A stretch of 64,000 nt of DNA from positions 14,500,320 through 14,564,319 of the forward strand of contig JAGTTD010000007.1 in NCBI GenBank assembly GCA_018398585.1, in the 5' to 3' direction. The stretch comes from Simmondsia chinensis (Eukaryota; Streptophyta; Magnoliopsida; Caryophyllales; Simmondsiaceae). Every line of letters begins with the position of its first letter. Within the stretch, counting starts at the first letter, position 1. This document shows positions 43,612 through 54,773 of the stretch, piece by piece. The notes beneath the pieces are model-generated. The model saw only the letters and a program-made list of their open reading frames with translations, was not told the origin of the DNA and did no database searches. The position numbers and the translations under genes are program-made.

Positions 43612-45979
43612 TGTTAGGAACAGTGTCCTGAAATCCAGATTTATTCTGGATATATTATTTGAATTAATAAATAAAATTAAAGTTTCAGTCGTTTCCTAGT
43701 TAAATTTGTGTATTTGAGCATTTATACTGCATGTGATTTTCTTTCGAGAGGCATCCACGAGATGGGTGTAGTCCTCAGACTACAATTTACATGTTTGTTC
43801 TAAGTGGTTTATGAGACTAAGCCACAGATAGACTTGGAATAAATGATATGAATTGTTGTTTGAAAGACTCGTAGTCAAAGACAAGCCTGGACCACTTGTA
43901 TGTTAAGACTATAATGAGACACTTTAGATGGCTTGTCTTAGTCATGTAGATGGAGATCCAAAAGTTTTAAGTTAGTGTGTTTGAAACAGTGAGTTGGACC
44001 ATGTAGGTTACTTATTTCTAGACTACTATCGGAGATGAGTGATTCGCATTGTACTGTTTGAACGACGACTCTAAATCTTGAGGGTATTCTGGACTTATGC
44101 ATGGAGCGTTTGTTACTTTGGTGTACTATAAGTAAGGTCTAAAACGAATGACTGAAATCCCACGTCCACTGGGTAGCGGCGTGAAGTGTGACAAGGATAA
44201 GGTATTCAATAGGGAATCTACAGTCTCTTACGAGATACAGATGTCCCCTTAGTTGATTCGCAAATATTTGAATGATTCGGAAAATTTGGCCAAAGTATTC
44301 CAAGTGTTTGACATTTGGAATTTATACTGTGAATATGTTCAAGTATAAGTGAATTATTCAGTGAAGGGCGAGTCGGTAACTAATGGAGAAGTTGTGAGAA
44401 GGATAATGGTAGTAGTTATATTTATCCTTTATCATGGACATCTAGTGGAGGGGTTGTTGTCATTATTACAGTATATTAGGGAGATATCGAATAAATAATT
44501 TAAGTCTGGAGTGTAATGAGATTTATTTAGTGGAGTTAAGTCTCATTAAATGATAATTAAATTAATATCATGAGATGATCTAATTTAACCCGTTTGGAGC
44601 TAGATTTAAATTGTCCCCGGGGTCCTTACGCAAGCCTCTGTATTTTATTGCCATTAGAAAAATATTAAAGAATTCATGAGATGAATTATTTATCTATAAG
44701 ATGGGTAAATTAATTTTGCTAAACATTATTCATGAGATGAATAAAAGCTAAAAATTATAAATAAAATAATTTTTAAGAATTAAAATTCATAAGATGAATT
44801 TTTACATATGTGAAACAAAGCAAAAACAAAAAAAAATCGCGTTTTGTACCTGCACAGTGGCGATCCGTGTGCCAAACATTATTCATGAGATGAATAAAAG
44901 TTAAAAATTTTAAATAAAATAATTTTTAAAAATTAAAATTCATAAGATGAATTTTTACATATGTGAAACAAAGCAAAAACAAAAAAAATTTCGCGTTTTG
45001 TACTTGCACAGTGGCGATCCGTGTGAAACGGATCCAACACGTGTCACTCGCTAGGACGGCCACTGTGGCGATCCGGGTGTTCTACGATGGGCCAATCACG
45101 GCTCGACACGTGTCATTCTAATTTAAAATAAAAGGCGGTTGAACTGTTAATTAAAACGACGCGTTTTAATTGTGTTATGCACAGAACGCTGCTTTTTGGA
45201 CTTAAAACTGCAATTTGTTTTGCGCGTCCCACATCGAATTTTTCGCCTTTTTCGCTCCGGAATATTTCTATAACTAGAGGGGCTTATTCCGAGGTTTGGT
45301 ATTAGAGTCAAAAATATTTCTTTAGGGTTTATGAAATTGTTTCGGAGATCCAGTTTAATATTTTTCGGAGCCCACTCTCCGGGTAGTTCGAGGTCATTGC
45401 GTAGAAGGTCTCGGGGTCTCGATTCTGAAGAATATATTCTTTTTCTGGTTTTTTTTTTATTGGAGCAATTTCAGGTACGTTTTTCTTTTCTTCTTCTTTT
45501 AGTTTTGCTTTTCTATTTATTTACAGTATTTGTTATTATGCCTGTTTAAGTTTATGTATTATTATCAATGTATTAGAGTAAAAGGTCTGTAGATCTAAGT
45601 TAAGAATTTAGATCTGATGATTTAAATTATGAATTTAAGTCAGTAGATTTAAAATTAAGAATTTTAAATCAACCCTAGGTTTAGAGTTATGAATTCTAAA
45701 CCTGTTCCGCAGCGTAATCTTTAGGGAGAATTTTTGAAATTCATCCCATCAATCGGTATTAGGGCATAGGGTTTATAGAGATAAACCTATTCCCGAGAAC
45801 TCTCGCACATGAGGTGTCACCAAGCATGACTTTCCGACCGGGGGCTTAGGTAGAGAGAACAGTCTCCTACTTTAAGTGCTCTAATAGATGCCTATTATTG
45901 TGACCATAGTTGAGAACTGTGAACCAAATAGTCGGCATCGGAGTTTATTTTTCAACAAAATTCATCTTTTTTCCCAACA
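43612..45979 (+). repeat. 5' LTR of Copia-A
   Basis: 2368 bp. Contains a private 153-bp tandem duplication (44721-44873 and 44874-45026) absent from the 3' LTR. The TATA position reads CTATAACTAG (45268), one change from the 3' LTR. Confidence 0.9.
44721..45026 (+). repeat. 153-bp tandem duplication in the Copia-A 5' LTR
   Basis: AAACATTATTCATGAGATGA starts at 44721 and 44874. Each copy runs to GTGGCGATCCGTGTG. The 3' LTR has a single copy. Confidence 0.85.
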
Positions 45980-45994
45980 ATTGGTATCAGAGCC
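45980..45994 (+). promoter_or_regulatory. Primer-binding site of Copia-A
   Basis: ATTGGTATCAGAGCC immediately follows the 5' LTR; initiator-Met type. Confidence 0.85.
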
Positions 45995-46657
45995 TGCCTC
46001 TGATTACATTCATAATATACATGACTCGGTATAATAAGATCGAAATAAATAGATTTGCGATTTAATAAAATAGTGATTTTATTAAAAAGGAAAGTAAGTT
46101 TAATTTGACGATTTGATTTAAATTGTTTAAATTAGTAAAGAATTAACAGTTAATTCAGATGATTGTTTGTATTTGTAATTTTAATTGTTTGACTCATTAA
46201 AGTAGTTAATTGTTCATATTTTAAAGTATCGATTTAAATTTTTTAAATCGGTTAAAAGAGTTAATAGTTAACTAGGTTGTTTATAGTGACGATTTAAATT
46301 GTTTGAATCGTTAATTCGGAATGGCCCGTAAGTTTGCGATTGTGTTATTCGTATAATGAGATAGTACGTTCTCAGTCATGATTTACAAAATCGGACAAAT
46401 TTGATCTAATAGGATTATGTTCAAATATTTTTATAAGTTTGGATACAGTTGATCTAATGAGATTAGATTTAATTATTTTATACGAAATCGAATAAAATTG
46501 ATTTAATGAGATTAATTTCAATTTATTTTAAAATTAAATATTGCAATTTAAAAAAAAAAAAATCTGACACGTTTTGTCAGCGTCAAATATTTAAAAAAAA
46601 AATTATTTACTGATTTGCATAACAATTACTAATTAATTATTTTATTAATTAATTTTC
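45995..46657 (+). other. AT-rich leader of Copia-A
   Basis: No reading frame. Repeated words such as TTAAATTGTTTAAATY and GATCTAAT.AGATTA. Confidence 0.5.
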
Positions 46658-47195
46658 TTTTAGAATGAGATTCTAAATTAAATTATGAGATAATTTAAGT
46701 TGTAAATCAGTTTAATTTTAAATAAAAGTTATTTAAAATTATTTTAGAATAAGATTCTGAAGTAGACTATAAGATAGTCTAAGTTAAACTTTATTTTTAA
46801 ATTAATAGTTAAATTTTGTTAATTAAATTTTAGAATAAGATTCTAAATTAGACTATTGGATAGTCTAAGCTTGTTTAACTGTAGAATAAGATTCTAAAAT
46901 AGACTATGGGAGAGTCTAAGTACAAATCGCTACTATTTTTTTAATAAAATTATTTTATTTAATTTTGGAATTAGATTTTGAAAAGTAGATTATTCGATAA
47001 TCTAAATTAAATAATGGTATTATTTTAATTAAAATTAATTAATTAATTTTATTTGTTTTAGAATGAGATTTCTAATGCGAGATTATAAGATAATCTATTC
47101 TTGAAAACGATAATGTTTTTGAATAAATTAACTAATTTATTTTGGTTAATCTTGGAATGAGATTCTAAAGGGGATTATAAGATAATCCAGGTTGT
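46658..47195 (+). repeat. Seven paired-palindrome units in the Copia-A leader
   Basis: Each unit has a first palindrome (TTTAGAATNAGATTCTAAA), a short gap and a second palindrome (GACTATAAGATAGTC or GATTATAAGATAATC). Units start near 46658, 46742, 46827, 46881, 46960, 47058 and 47151, so spacing is irregular (50-100 bp). Arms vary together in places (GACTA...TAGTC against GATTA...TAATC), as expected for base-paired stems. A single unit occurs in Copia-B just before 21488. Confidence 0.75.
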
Positions 47196-47276
47196 AAATG
47201 CAAGTTAATTAAAAACCAATAGTTATAAAAATCAAGTGGGAGCGAGTTTTCAATTGTTGTAACCTCACTGTCTCCA

Positions 47277-47660
47277 TTACCGGTCTAGTAGTATAGTCGA
47301 TCGATAGACCTCCCTGCGGAGGATGTCGGTTTGCAGATTACAGGGTTAGACTTCTTTAGGATAAACCAAAGTGCAAAGAAGCGATGCGACCACGCTGCCG
47401 TAGAGTATTTCGTGTATTTGTGTGGAGGTTTAGGTAATGGTTTACACTTGACTAGCGTGATGCATTAGCCTCCCCGAGGAGCTCTGTTGTGTCATGTTAG
47501 AGACTAAGGTAAAGTGGTGAGTTAATCATGTTTAGTAAGAGTTACAAGAAAAATAGGTTAATTAAGAATAGTTCTCACCTGAACTAGCTTCGTATGACCC
47601 CGCTGCCGGGGAGTAAGGAGTGGTGTGTTTGGGTCATCATTGTATGCATGATAGTACAGT
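47277..47660 (+). repeat. Conserved copia leader block, single copy in Copia-A
   Basis: Shares ordered words with 27314-27700 of Copia-B: TACCGGTCTAG.AG.ATAGT, TGCGACCACGC, GTTTAGGTAATGG, CTCCCCGAGGAGCTCTGTT, and a distal CCCCGCTGCCGGGG hairpin matching CCCCACCGACGGGGT. Not obviously coding. Possibly a packaging or dimerisation leader or an internal translation element. Confidence 0.6.
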
Positions 47661-47955
47661 TTGGTGGATATCTGACTTATTGTGTATGCTAAATTAAAAG
47701 AATATATATATCACTGCATTATACATGACTCTTGTTAGACAATTACACATATTTTTGCATTTACAATATTTTATATTGATAGGGCTGGCGAATTTTGCTT
47801 GTTTTTAAATACATAATGTACTCACTGAACCAAATTAGTTTGCCTTAAAAAAATAAGTTAGACTTGATTATTACTCACAAGGGACCTACTAGAAAGAAAG
47901 AAAGGGCAAGATTGTTATTGTAGTAACTAAGTCCATAAGGAAGTCAACAAAAGAA

Positions 47956-50060
47956 AAGTGTTTCTTTTGCAAGAATACTAGGCCACTGGAAAAGAAGCTA
48001 CACTAAGTACATAGCTACTCTTCCTACAAAGATTGCTAAGCCATTTGGTGAAGGTATATTGATATCTCACTGATTTGAGACTTGTGTAGTCGTGAGTTCA
48101 CCAGATTCCTGGTGTGTGGATTCAGGTTCAACTGATCAAGTCTGTAATATGTTACAGGAGCTCAGACCAGGTTAAAAGCTACACGATGGGCGTTGTACCT
48201 GATGCTCAAGGACAGTACAATAATAGTGGTTTTAAGTGTAGGAGATGTTAGCTTAGACCTTACTGATAGAGTTTTGTTTTAAAGGATTGATTATTTAAAC
48301 CTTCTCTGTACAGGAATTTGATTTCTATGTCTTATTTTATGAATAATTGTTATTCAATTAATTTTGATAATGGAGATTTTAATATGAGAAATAAATTATT
48401 TATTTGCAAATGTACATGAATGAATTGTTTATTCATGTTATTTCTTTATCAAAACTATGGTTATTGTTTAAATAAATTTAACGTAAGTTCACTTGTTCAA
48501 TCTTCTAAAAGAAAACACCTTGAAAGGAATATTGCCTACACAAAGCACCAACGTTTAGGTCACACTGATTCGAACAAGACCCAAAGATTGGTTGGACTTG
48601 AGGTCATTACCAGTTTGCGAATTCTGCATAGATTGATAGGTGACCAATTCTGTCTTTAAGAGTAAAGGCAACAAGGTTGGTGGCCAGCTTGAGCTAGTTC
48701 ACATAGATGTATGTGGACCAATACGTGTTCAGGCAAGAGGTGGGTATAAGCATTTAATCACGTTTAGTGATGATTACTCAAGGCATGTATATGTTTACCT
48801 AATTAGACATTAGTCGGACTCTTTTGAAAAGTTCAAAGAGTACAAAGCTGAATTTGAAAAGCCATTAGGTAAACAAATTAAGTAACTTCGATCAGATCGA
48901 AGTGGTGAATATTTTTTGGGTGAGTTTTTGGATTTCCAAACTGTAAATGAGACGAGATCTCAATTTTCTGCTCTGGTTACACCGCAGCAGAGTGGTGTTA
49001 CAGATAAAAGGAACAAGGACAATTTATTTTTTCTACAGTTTTTGATTTAAAAGGTCTTTTGTAAATACAATGCAAAATACTTAGAGAAAGATTTTGCAAG
49101 TAAGCTATAAAATAAAAACAAAATAGTATTAAAGAAAAATGACAGTAATTCTGAACAGCTACACACAACTTAAGTCATAGTGGGAGCATTAGATGCGCCT
49201 ACTAATAGGAACAAGAATATTTCAGGTACACGAAAGCTTAGGTGTGGTGGGAGGATTGTCAGGACCTCTGACAGGTTCATAGCGGGAGCCTTAGTGGTTG
49301 ATCGTGGCATTGAATCTGATCCTTTTAGCCACCATTAAGCAATTAAGTATTATAGTTTTGTGCAATCGGTTGCTCGAACCATGCGTGTACAACCGACATT
49401 AAGAGAAAGTAGTGACTTTCTTGGTATTGTATGTCAACGATATACTATTCATTGAGAATGATGTAGGGGTGTCGTTAGTTGTAAAAACTTGGTTGTCATG
49501 ATGGCTCAATATGAAAGACATAGGAGAAGCCAGCTCTACTCTTAGGATTAAGCTTCTGCGAGGTCGTAAGAGTAGGATGTTGGGTCTTTCTTTAGCCACT
49601 TATATTGACAAGATGTTGTCAAGGTATAGCATGGAGTCCTTATCTCTTTTGAGTAGTGTTCTAGGACACCTCAAGAGGAAGAGCAATTGAAGAATATTCC
49701 ATATGCTTTGGCAGTGGGAGCCTCAAGTATGTCATGTTTTGCATGAGACTTGATGTCTGCCATGTTATGGGATAGTATGCAGATGTTAGTCTAATTTGGG
49801 TCCAAAGGACAAGGTGGCAGTGAAATGTTTTCTCTAGTTCTTGAGAAGAACTAGGGATCCTATGTTGATCTTTCATGGTGATGAGCTGGTTCCAGTTGGT
49901 TATACTAATTTAAAACTTCCAGTCAGATTAATATAATAGACGTTCGATGTCTAAGTGTGACTGTACCCTTGGAGTGGGAGCCATTAGTGAGGGGAATGTC
50001 AAGCAGTATTGTATTGCTGACTTCACAATAAAGTAAAATGCTCACTAAGGGTTATGCTCA
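47956..50060 (+). pseudogene. Copia-A gag-pol remnant
   Basis: In order: zinc knuckle KCFFCKNT...GHWKRSYTKY (47956-48035, one frameshift). Protease SWCVDSGSTDQVCNMLQEL (about 48108-48175; DSG active site). GAG-pre-integrase KHQRLGHTDSNKTQRLVG (48535-48595). Integrase LELVHIDVCGPIRVQARGGY, FSDDYSRHVYVYLIRH, LRSDRSGEY and SALVTPQQSGV (48680-49000). RT C-terminal half LVLYVNDILFIENDVGVSLV with YVDD changed to YVND, then KDIGEAS and LATYIDKMLSRYSM (49420-49640). RNase H end GDELVPVGYTNLKL, FTLGVGAISEGNVKQYCIAD (49880-50030). The integrase end and RT N-terminal half are deleted around 49010-49230. Multiple stops. Confidence 0.85.
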
Positions 50061-50120
50061 GTAGATTTCTGGCATAAACTTAAAAGGGGTGAGTATGGAC
50101 TTTGTCATAAATTAGATTTA

Positions 50121-50135
50121 GGACAAGTGGGAGAT
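50121..50135 (+). promoter_or_regulatory. Polypurine tract of Copia-A
   Basis: GGACAAGTGGGAGAT immediately before the 3' LTR. Confidence 0.8.
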
Positions 50136-51344
50136 TGTTAGGAACAGTGTCATGAAATCCAGATTTATTTTGGATATATTATTTTAATTAATAAATAAAA
50201 TTGAAGTTCCAGTCGTTTCCTAGTTAAATTTGTGTATTTGAGCATTTATACTGCATGTGATTTTCTTTGGAGAGGCATCCATGAGATGGGTGTAATCCTC
50301 AGACTACAATTTACATGTTTGTTCTAAGTGGTTTATGAGACTAAGCCACAGATAGACTTGGAACAAATGATATGGATTGTTGTTTGAAGGACTCGTAGTC
50401 CAAGACAAGCCTGGACCACTTGTATGTTAAGACTATAACGAGACACTTTAGATGGCTTGTCTTGGTCATGTGGATGGAGATCCAAAAGCGTTAAGTTAGT
50501 GTGTTTGACACACTGAGTTGGACCATGTAGGTTACTTATTTCTAGCCTATGATCGGAGACGAGTGATTCGCATTGTACTGTTTGAACGACGACTCTAAAT
50601 CTTGAGGGTATTCTGGACTTGTGCATTGAGTGTTAGTTACTTTGGTGTACTATAAGTAAGGTCTAAAATGAATGACTGAAATCCCACGTACACTGGGTAG
50701 CGATGTGAAGTGTGATAAGGATCAGGTATTCAATAGGGAATCTACAGTCTCTTATGAGATACAGATGTTCCCTTAGTTGATTCCCAAATATTTGAATGAT
50801 TCAGAAACTTTGGCCAAAGTATTCCAAGTGTTTGACATTTGGAATTTATACTGTGAATATGTTCAAGTATAAATGAATTATTCAGTGAAGGGCGAGTCGG
50901 TAACTAATGGAGAAGCTGTGAGAAGGATAATGGTAGTAGTTATATTTATCTTTTGTCATGGACATCTAGTGGAAGGGTTGTTGTCATTATTATAGTATAT
51001 TAGGGAGATATCGAATAAATAATTTAAGTCTGGAGTGCAGTGAGATTTATTTAGTGGAATTAAGTCTCATTAAATGGTAATTAAATTAATATCATGAGAT
51101 GATTTAATTTAACCCGTTTGGAGCTAGATTTAAATTGTCCCCGGGGTCCCTACGCAATCCTCTGTATTTTATTGTCATTAGAAAAATATTAAAGAATTCA
51201 TGAGATGAATTATTTATCCATAAGATGGGTAAATTAATTTTGTCAAACATTATTCATGAGATAAATAAAAGAGTCGGTTCCGAAAATAATGCTGAAAATA
51301 AAAAAATAAAAAAAATAAGGCTGAAAAAAAATAATTCCAAATCT

Positions 51345-51590
51345 ACTGTTGAATCGCGTTTACAAAATGCGGTTATAGTAAACCGCGTCAAGGTGATGCG
51401 TTTAAAATACAGATAAACCGCGTCTATAACACATGATTTATATTCATGTAAACCGCATTTACAAAACGCGGTTCATACCTGAATAAACCGCGTTATATAA
51501 ACGCGGTTTTATCACTAAACCGAGTTATATAAACGCGGTTTTATCACTAAACTGCGTTTAATAAATGCGGTTTATCCGCAGTACACATAA
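51345..51590. repeat. Left array of AACCGCGTT/AACGCGGTT palindromes
   Basis: About seven units of 25-35 bp, for example TAAACCGCGTTATATAAACG then CGGTTTT. Arms substitute (CGCG/CGAG, GCGG/GTGG) while pairing is largely kept. Confidence 0.75.
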
Positions 51591-51599
51591 ACCCCGTTT

Positions 51600-51837
51600 T
51601 CATCGCTTATAGTCGCCATTATGCCGCAATTCGTGATGATCGTAACATTGATCCCATGTTCCTCTCAATGAAGCTCCAACATTATAAGTGGAGGTGGTAA
51701 GAAATCTGAAAAAGTTATCAATAAAAGGCTATTAATTCAGTAGTGATCAAATAGCTACGACAATGATACTTAAAGATCTCCGGCGTATAAAGCAGAAGAT
51801 GGGCGGCGGCGGACGACATGACCGGCGGTGAGTGGAG
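51600..51837. other. Unique core segment of the palindromic element
   Basis: Normal-complexity sequence including a GC-rich piece (GGGCGGCGGCGGACGACATG near 51800). It may be captured genomic sequence, as in Pack-MULEs; no coding family recognised. Confidence 0.35.
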
Positions 51838-52205
51838 GTGTAAACGAACTGAGCGTTCAATGAACTACTCGTGTTCAAAATCGATTAGGGCTCGTTTGTG
51901 TTCATTAGGAGAGCTCGATAGCTTAACGAGCCGAGTTCAAGCAGGCTTGATAAGCTTAACGAGTCGAGTTCGAACAGGGGGTGTTCGGCTCGCTAATGTT
52001 CACGAACAGTTTAATAAGGGCTCGACGAGAGCTCGTTAAGGGGCTCGATACGAGCTCGTTAAGGGCTCGTTATGAGCTCGATAACAATTGGTATTGGTTC
52101 AAAAATAGTTCGATAATGGCTCGATAATAACTTATAAAGCTCGGCTCGTTAATTTTAAACTCGATTGGGCTCGATAATGAGCTCGGCTCGACTTATTCGG
52201 TTTAC
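51838..52205. repeat. GAGCTCG/CTCGTTAA-rich block, possible nested hAT-like MITE
   Basis: Dense repeats of GGCTCGTTA, GAGCTCGAT and AACGAGCCGAG. The left edge GTGTAAACGAACTGAGC and the inverted right edge GGTAAACCGAATAAGTCGAG resemble each other and the GGGGTGTAAACGAGCC-type end known from plant non-autonomous elements. No target duplication was read. Confidence 0.4.
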
Positions 52206-52470
52206 CATATTAAACCACGTTCATATGACGCGGTTTCTTATGATAAACCGCTTCTTAATAACGCGGTTTTTGTAGTAATAAACCGCGTTATTAAGACGCG
52301 TTTTTTTGTTAAATAAAACCGCGTTATTAAGACGCGGTTTTTAATAAAATAAACCGAGTTATTAAGACGCGGTTTTTGTTATGGTAAAACGAAACGTGGT
52401 TTTATTTCATCTGAAATGCGTTTTATTAACGCGGTTTACTAGAACCGCATGTTGTAAACGCAGTTCAACA
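52205..52470. repeat. Right array of AACCGCGTT/AACGCGGTT palindromes
   Basis: About eight units, for example AACCGCGTTATTAAGACGCG then GTTTTT; mirror of the left array. Confidence 0.75.
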
Positions 52471-52925
52471 GTAGATTTGGAATTATTTTTTTTCCAGCAT
52501 TATTTTTTTTATTTTTTTATTTTTCAACATTATTTCCTGAACCGACTCTGAATAAAAGTTAAAAATTATAAATAAAATAATTTTTAAAAATTAAAATTCA
52601 TAAGATGAATTTTTACATATGTGAAACAAAGCAAAAACAAAAAAAAAATTGCGTTTTGTACCTGCACAGTGGCGATCCGTGTGAAACGGATCGAACACGT
52701 GTCACGCGCTGGGACGCCCACTGTGGCGATCCGAGTGTTCTGCGATGGGCCAATCACGGCTCGATACGTGTCATTCTAATTTAAAATAAAAGGCGGTTGA
52801 ACTGTTAATTAAAACGACGCGTTTTAACTGTGTTATGCACGGAACGCTGCGTTTTGGACTTAAAACTGCAATTTGTTTTGCGCGTTCCACATCGAATTTT
52901 TCACTTTTTTCGCTCCGGAATATTT

Positions 52926-52935
52926 CTATAAATAG
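52926..52935 (+). promoter_or_regulatory. TATA box of the Copia-A 3' LTR
   Basis: CTATAAATAG followed by AGGGGCTTATTCCGAGG, conserved with 8865 and 45268. Confidence 0.6.
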
Positions 52936-53639
52936 AGGGGCTTATTCCGAGGTTTGGTATTAGAGTCAAAAATATTTCTTTAGGGTTTATGAAATTGTTT
53001 CGGAGATCCAGTTTAATATTTTTCGGAGCCCACTCTCCGGGCAGTTCGAGGTCATTGCGTAGAAGGTCTCGGGGTCTCGATTCTGAAGAATAATTTTCTT
53101 TTTTTAGTTTTTCTTTTTATTGGAGTAATTTCAGGTACGTTTTTCTTTCCTTCTTCTTTTAGTTTCGCTTTTCTATTTATTTACAGTATTCGTTATTATG
53201 CCTGTTTAAGTTTATGTATTGTTATGAATGTATTAGAGTAAAAGGCCTGTAGATGTAAATTAAGAATTTAGATCTGATGATATAAATTATGAATTTAAGT
53301 AATTAGATTTAAAATTAAAAATTTTGAATCAACCCTAGGTTTAGAGTTATGAATTCTAAACATGTTTCGCTGCATAATCTTTAGGGAGAATTTTTGAAAT
53401 TCATCCCAACAACCGGTATTAGGGCAAAGGGTTTATAGAGATAAACCTATTCCCGGGAACTCTCGCACGTGAGGTGTCACGAAGCGTGACTCTCCGACCG
53501 GGGGGCTTAGGTAGAGAGAACAGTCTCCTACTTAAGTGCTATAATAGGTGCCTATAGTTGTGACCATAGTTGAGAACTGTAAACCCAATAGTCGGCATCA
53601 GAGTTTATATTTCAACAAAATTCATGTTTTTTCCCAACA

Positions 53640-54145
53640 TGCAGTTGATAACTGATGGGAAAGAACTGGATGAGCTCACAATGTTTCAGCAAATACATTA
53701 GCCAAAATCTTTATCCAAACTTGATGTTGGATCTGCCACTGCTCTAGTATGGTTTATCTTTAGTTGTTTTGTATTTCAATTTTTTCCCATGTCCCTTGTA
53801 AAAGGTAAGGTCATCATTTATTAATATGATATCAGGCTGCGATTGATAAAAGACTAGAAGAGCTTCCATAGGATCTTAACGAGGCAACACGAGTTGAGAA
53901 ACGCAAAAAAATCTTTGTACAAGTTGTCAGAGAAGACAAGAATGGATACGCGAAGACATATGGGTTGGGCGTTAAAGTCCTTCGATCTAGTGTGAAATGC
54001 TCTCTCTTGGTTCAAGAGCAAGAGAAAAATAGGAAGTTGGAGGCTGAGCTCAAAGATGTAAAACAAAGCTTGAAATCTGTTTGTGAGCGGGTAGATTTTC
54101 TAATGGCAACTATGACGAAGAGGGGAAACAAGGCTAGTGTGCTTT
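53640..54145 (+). pseudogene. CACTA transposase gene, Transposase_24-like remnant
   Basis: 53640-53745 reads LITDGKELDELTMFQQIH then PKSLSKLDVGSATA. After an intron-like T-rich stretch with an AG acceptor near 53836, AIDKRLEELP..LNEATRVE, KKIFVQVVREDKNGYAKTYG, LGVKVLRSS and a coiled coil (QEQEKNRKLEAELKDVKQSL) follow. This layout (...LF..TH..., V......G...GYG.GV, then a leucine-rich coiled coil) is that of the plant En/Spm Ptta-type protein (PF03004). One stop (LEELP*DLN) interrupts it. Copia-A inserted just upstream. Confidence 0.65.
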
Positions 54146-54758
54146 TGCATTGCTTTGGAATTCCACATAATATAAATTTTAATTGCTTTGGATTGAATGT
54201 TGAAGTTTATTTATTTGGATTTTCTATCCATAGTTTTGTAGTGGCTTGGGTGAATGTAGCAAGGTTGGTCTCAAGTTGTAGTAATTTAGTTTTCATACTA
54301 TGGATAGAAGAACACTCGGATTTGAATTTTCTCTCTCCTCGGGTTCTTCTTCTTCATGCAATTCTTATGGGTTTTCTTACATTGTGGAGCAAATCTTAGT
54401 ATGTCCCCTATTTATTTCGGATTACGTGCTCATTTGACCCCCTTTTTTATGTGAATTCTAATGTTTTTTCGGATGAAAATTGTTGTGCTTTTTTTTTTTT
54501 GCTTTTAAAACATAGATTCGGGATTATAGTTCTTAATTTATTTCATGTACAGTTTCTTAATATGGGTTCTTTTGTGCAGAATCCAAACAAGAGTTCGTAC
54601 TTATATAAATCACATTTTTTCATCTTAGTCCTTTGCTGAACATTGAAGTAAACAATGCAATTTTTATGGTTGGGTCAATTCAGAAGCAAACTCACTTGTG
54701 ACGGGGGCATTAAAGATTTCATCTCGAAGTTGATATAAAAATTGATACAAAGTGAATT
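54146..54758. other. CACTA interior, no recognised feature
   Basis: T-rich, intron-like sequence between transposase exons; no motif identified. Confidence 0.4.
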
Positions 54759-54773
54759 GTACAGGGACTAAAA

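Larger units (their letters stand above)
51271..52548. mobile_element. Mutator-like non-autonomous element built of palindromes, 9-bp TSD
   Basis: The left end GAGTCGGTTCCGAAAATAAT and the inverted right end GAGTCGGTTCAGGAAATAAT agree for ~110 bp or more. Flanks TAAATAAAA (51262-51270) and TGAATAAAA (52549-52557) are a 9-bp duplication with one difference; the empty site in the other LTR has TGAATAAAA. Long inverted ends starting with G plus 9-bp duplication fit Mutator-like elements. Inside each end lies an array of imperfect palindromes of the form AAACCGCGTT-spacer-AACGCGGTTT (about seven left, eight right). No transposase is encoded. Confidence 0.8.
43612..53639 (+). mobile_element. Copia-A: complete-ended Ty1/copia element, TSD TGCAG
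   Basis: LTRs 43612-45979 and 50136-53639 (TGTTAGGAACAGTGTC ... TTTCCCAACA) with TGCAG at 43607-43611 and 53640-53644. Primer site at 45980, polypurine tract at 50121. The interior has a long non-coding leader with seven paired palindromes (46658-47195), a conserved leader block (47277-47660) and pol remnants (47956-50060). The 3' LTR was later split by a 1278-bp inverted-repeat element. LTR divergence is low apart from indels. The protein genes are ruined, so it was probably mobilised in trans. Confidence 0.9.
50136..53639 (+). repeat. 3' LTR of Copia-A, interrupted by an inverted-repeat element
   Basis: 3504 bp including the 1278-bp insertion 51271-52548 and one target copy; the remainder aligns with 43612-45979. 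TATA box CTATAAATAG at 52926. Ends ...TTTTTTCCCAACA then TGCAG. Confidence 0.9.

Noticed and set aside
12475..50135. Endogenous pararetrovirus (caulimovirid)
   Set aside because: All RT and integrase motifs belong to Ty1 or Ty3 elements with LTRs; I saw no movement-protein or caulimovirid coat motif.
54146..54758. Small T-rich plus-strand frames as genes
   Set aside because: Composition and position fit intron sequence of the CACTA transposase gene.
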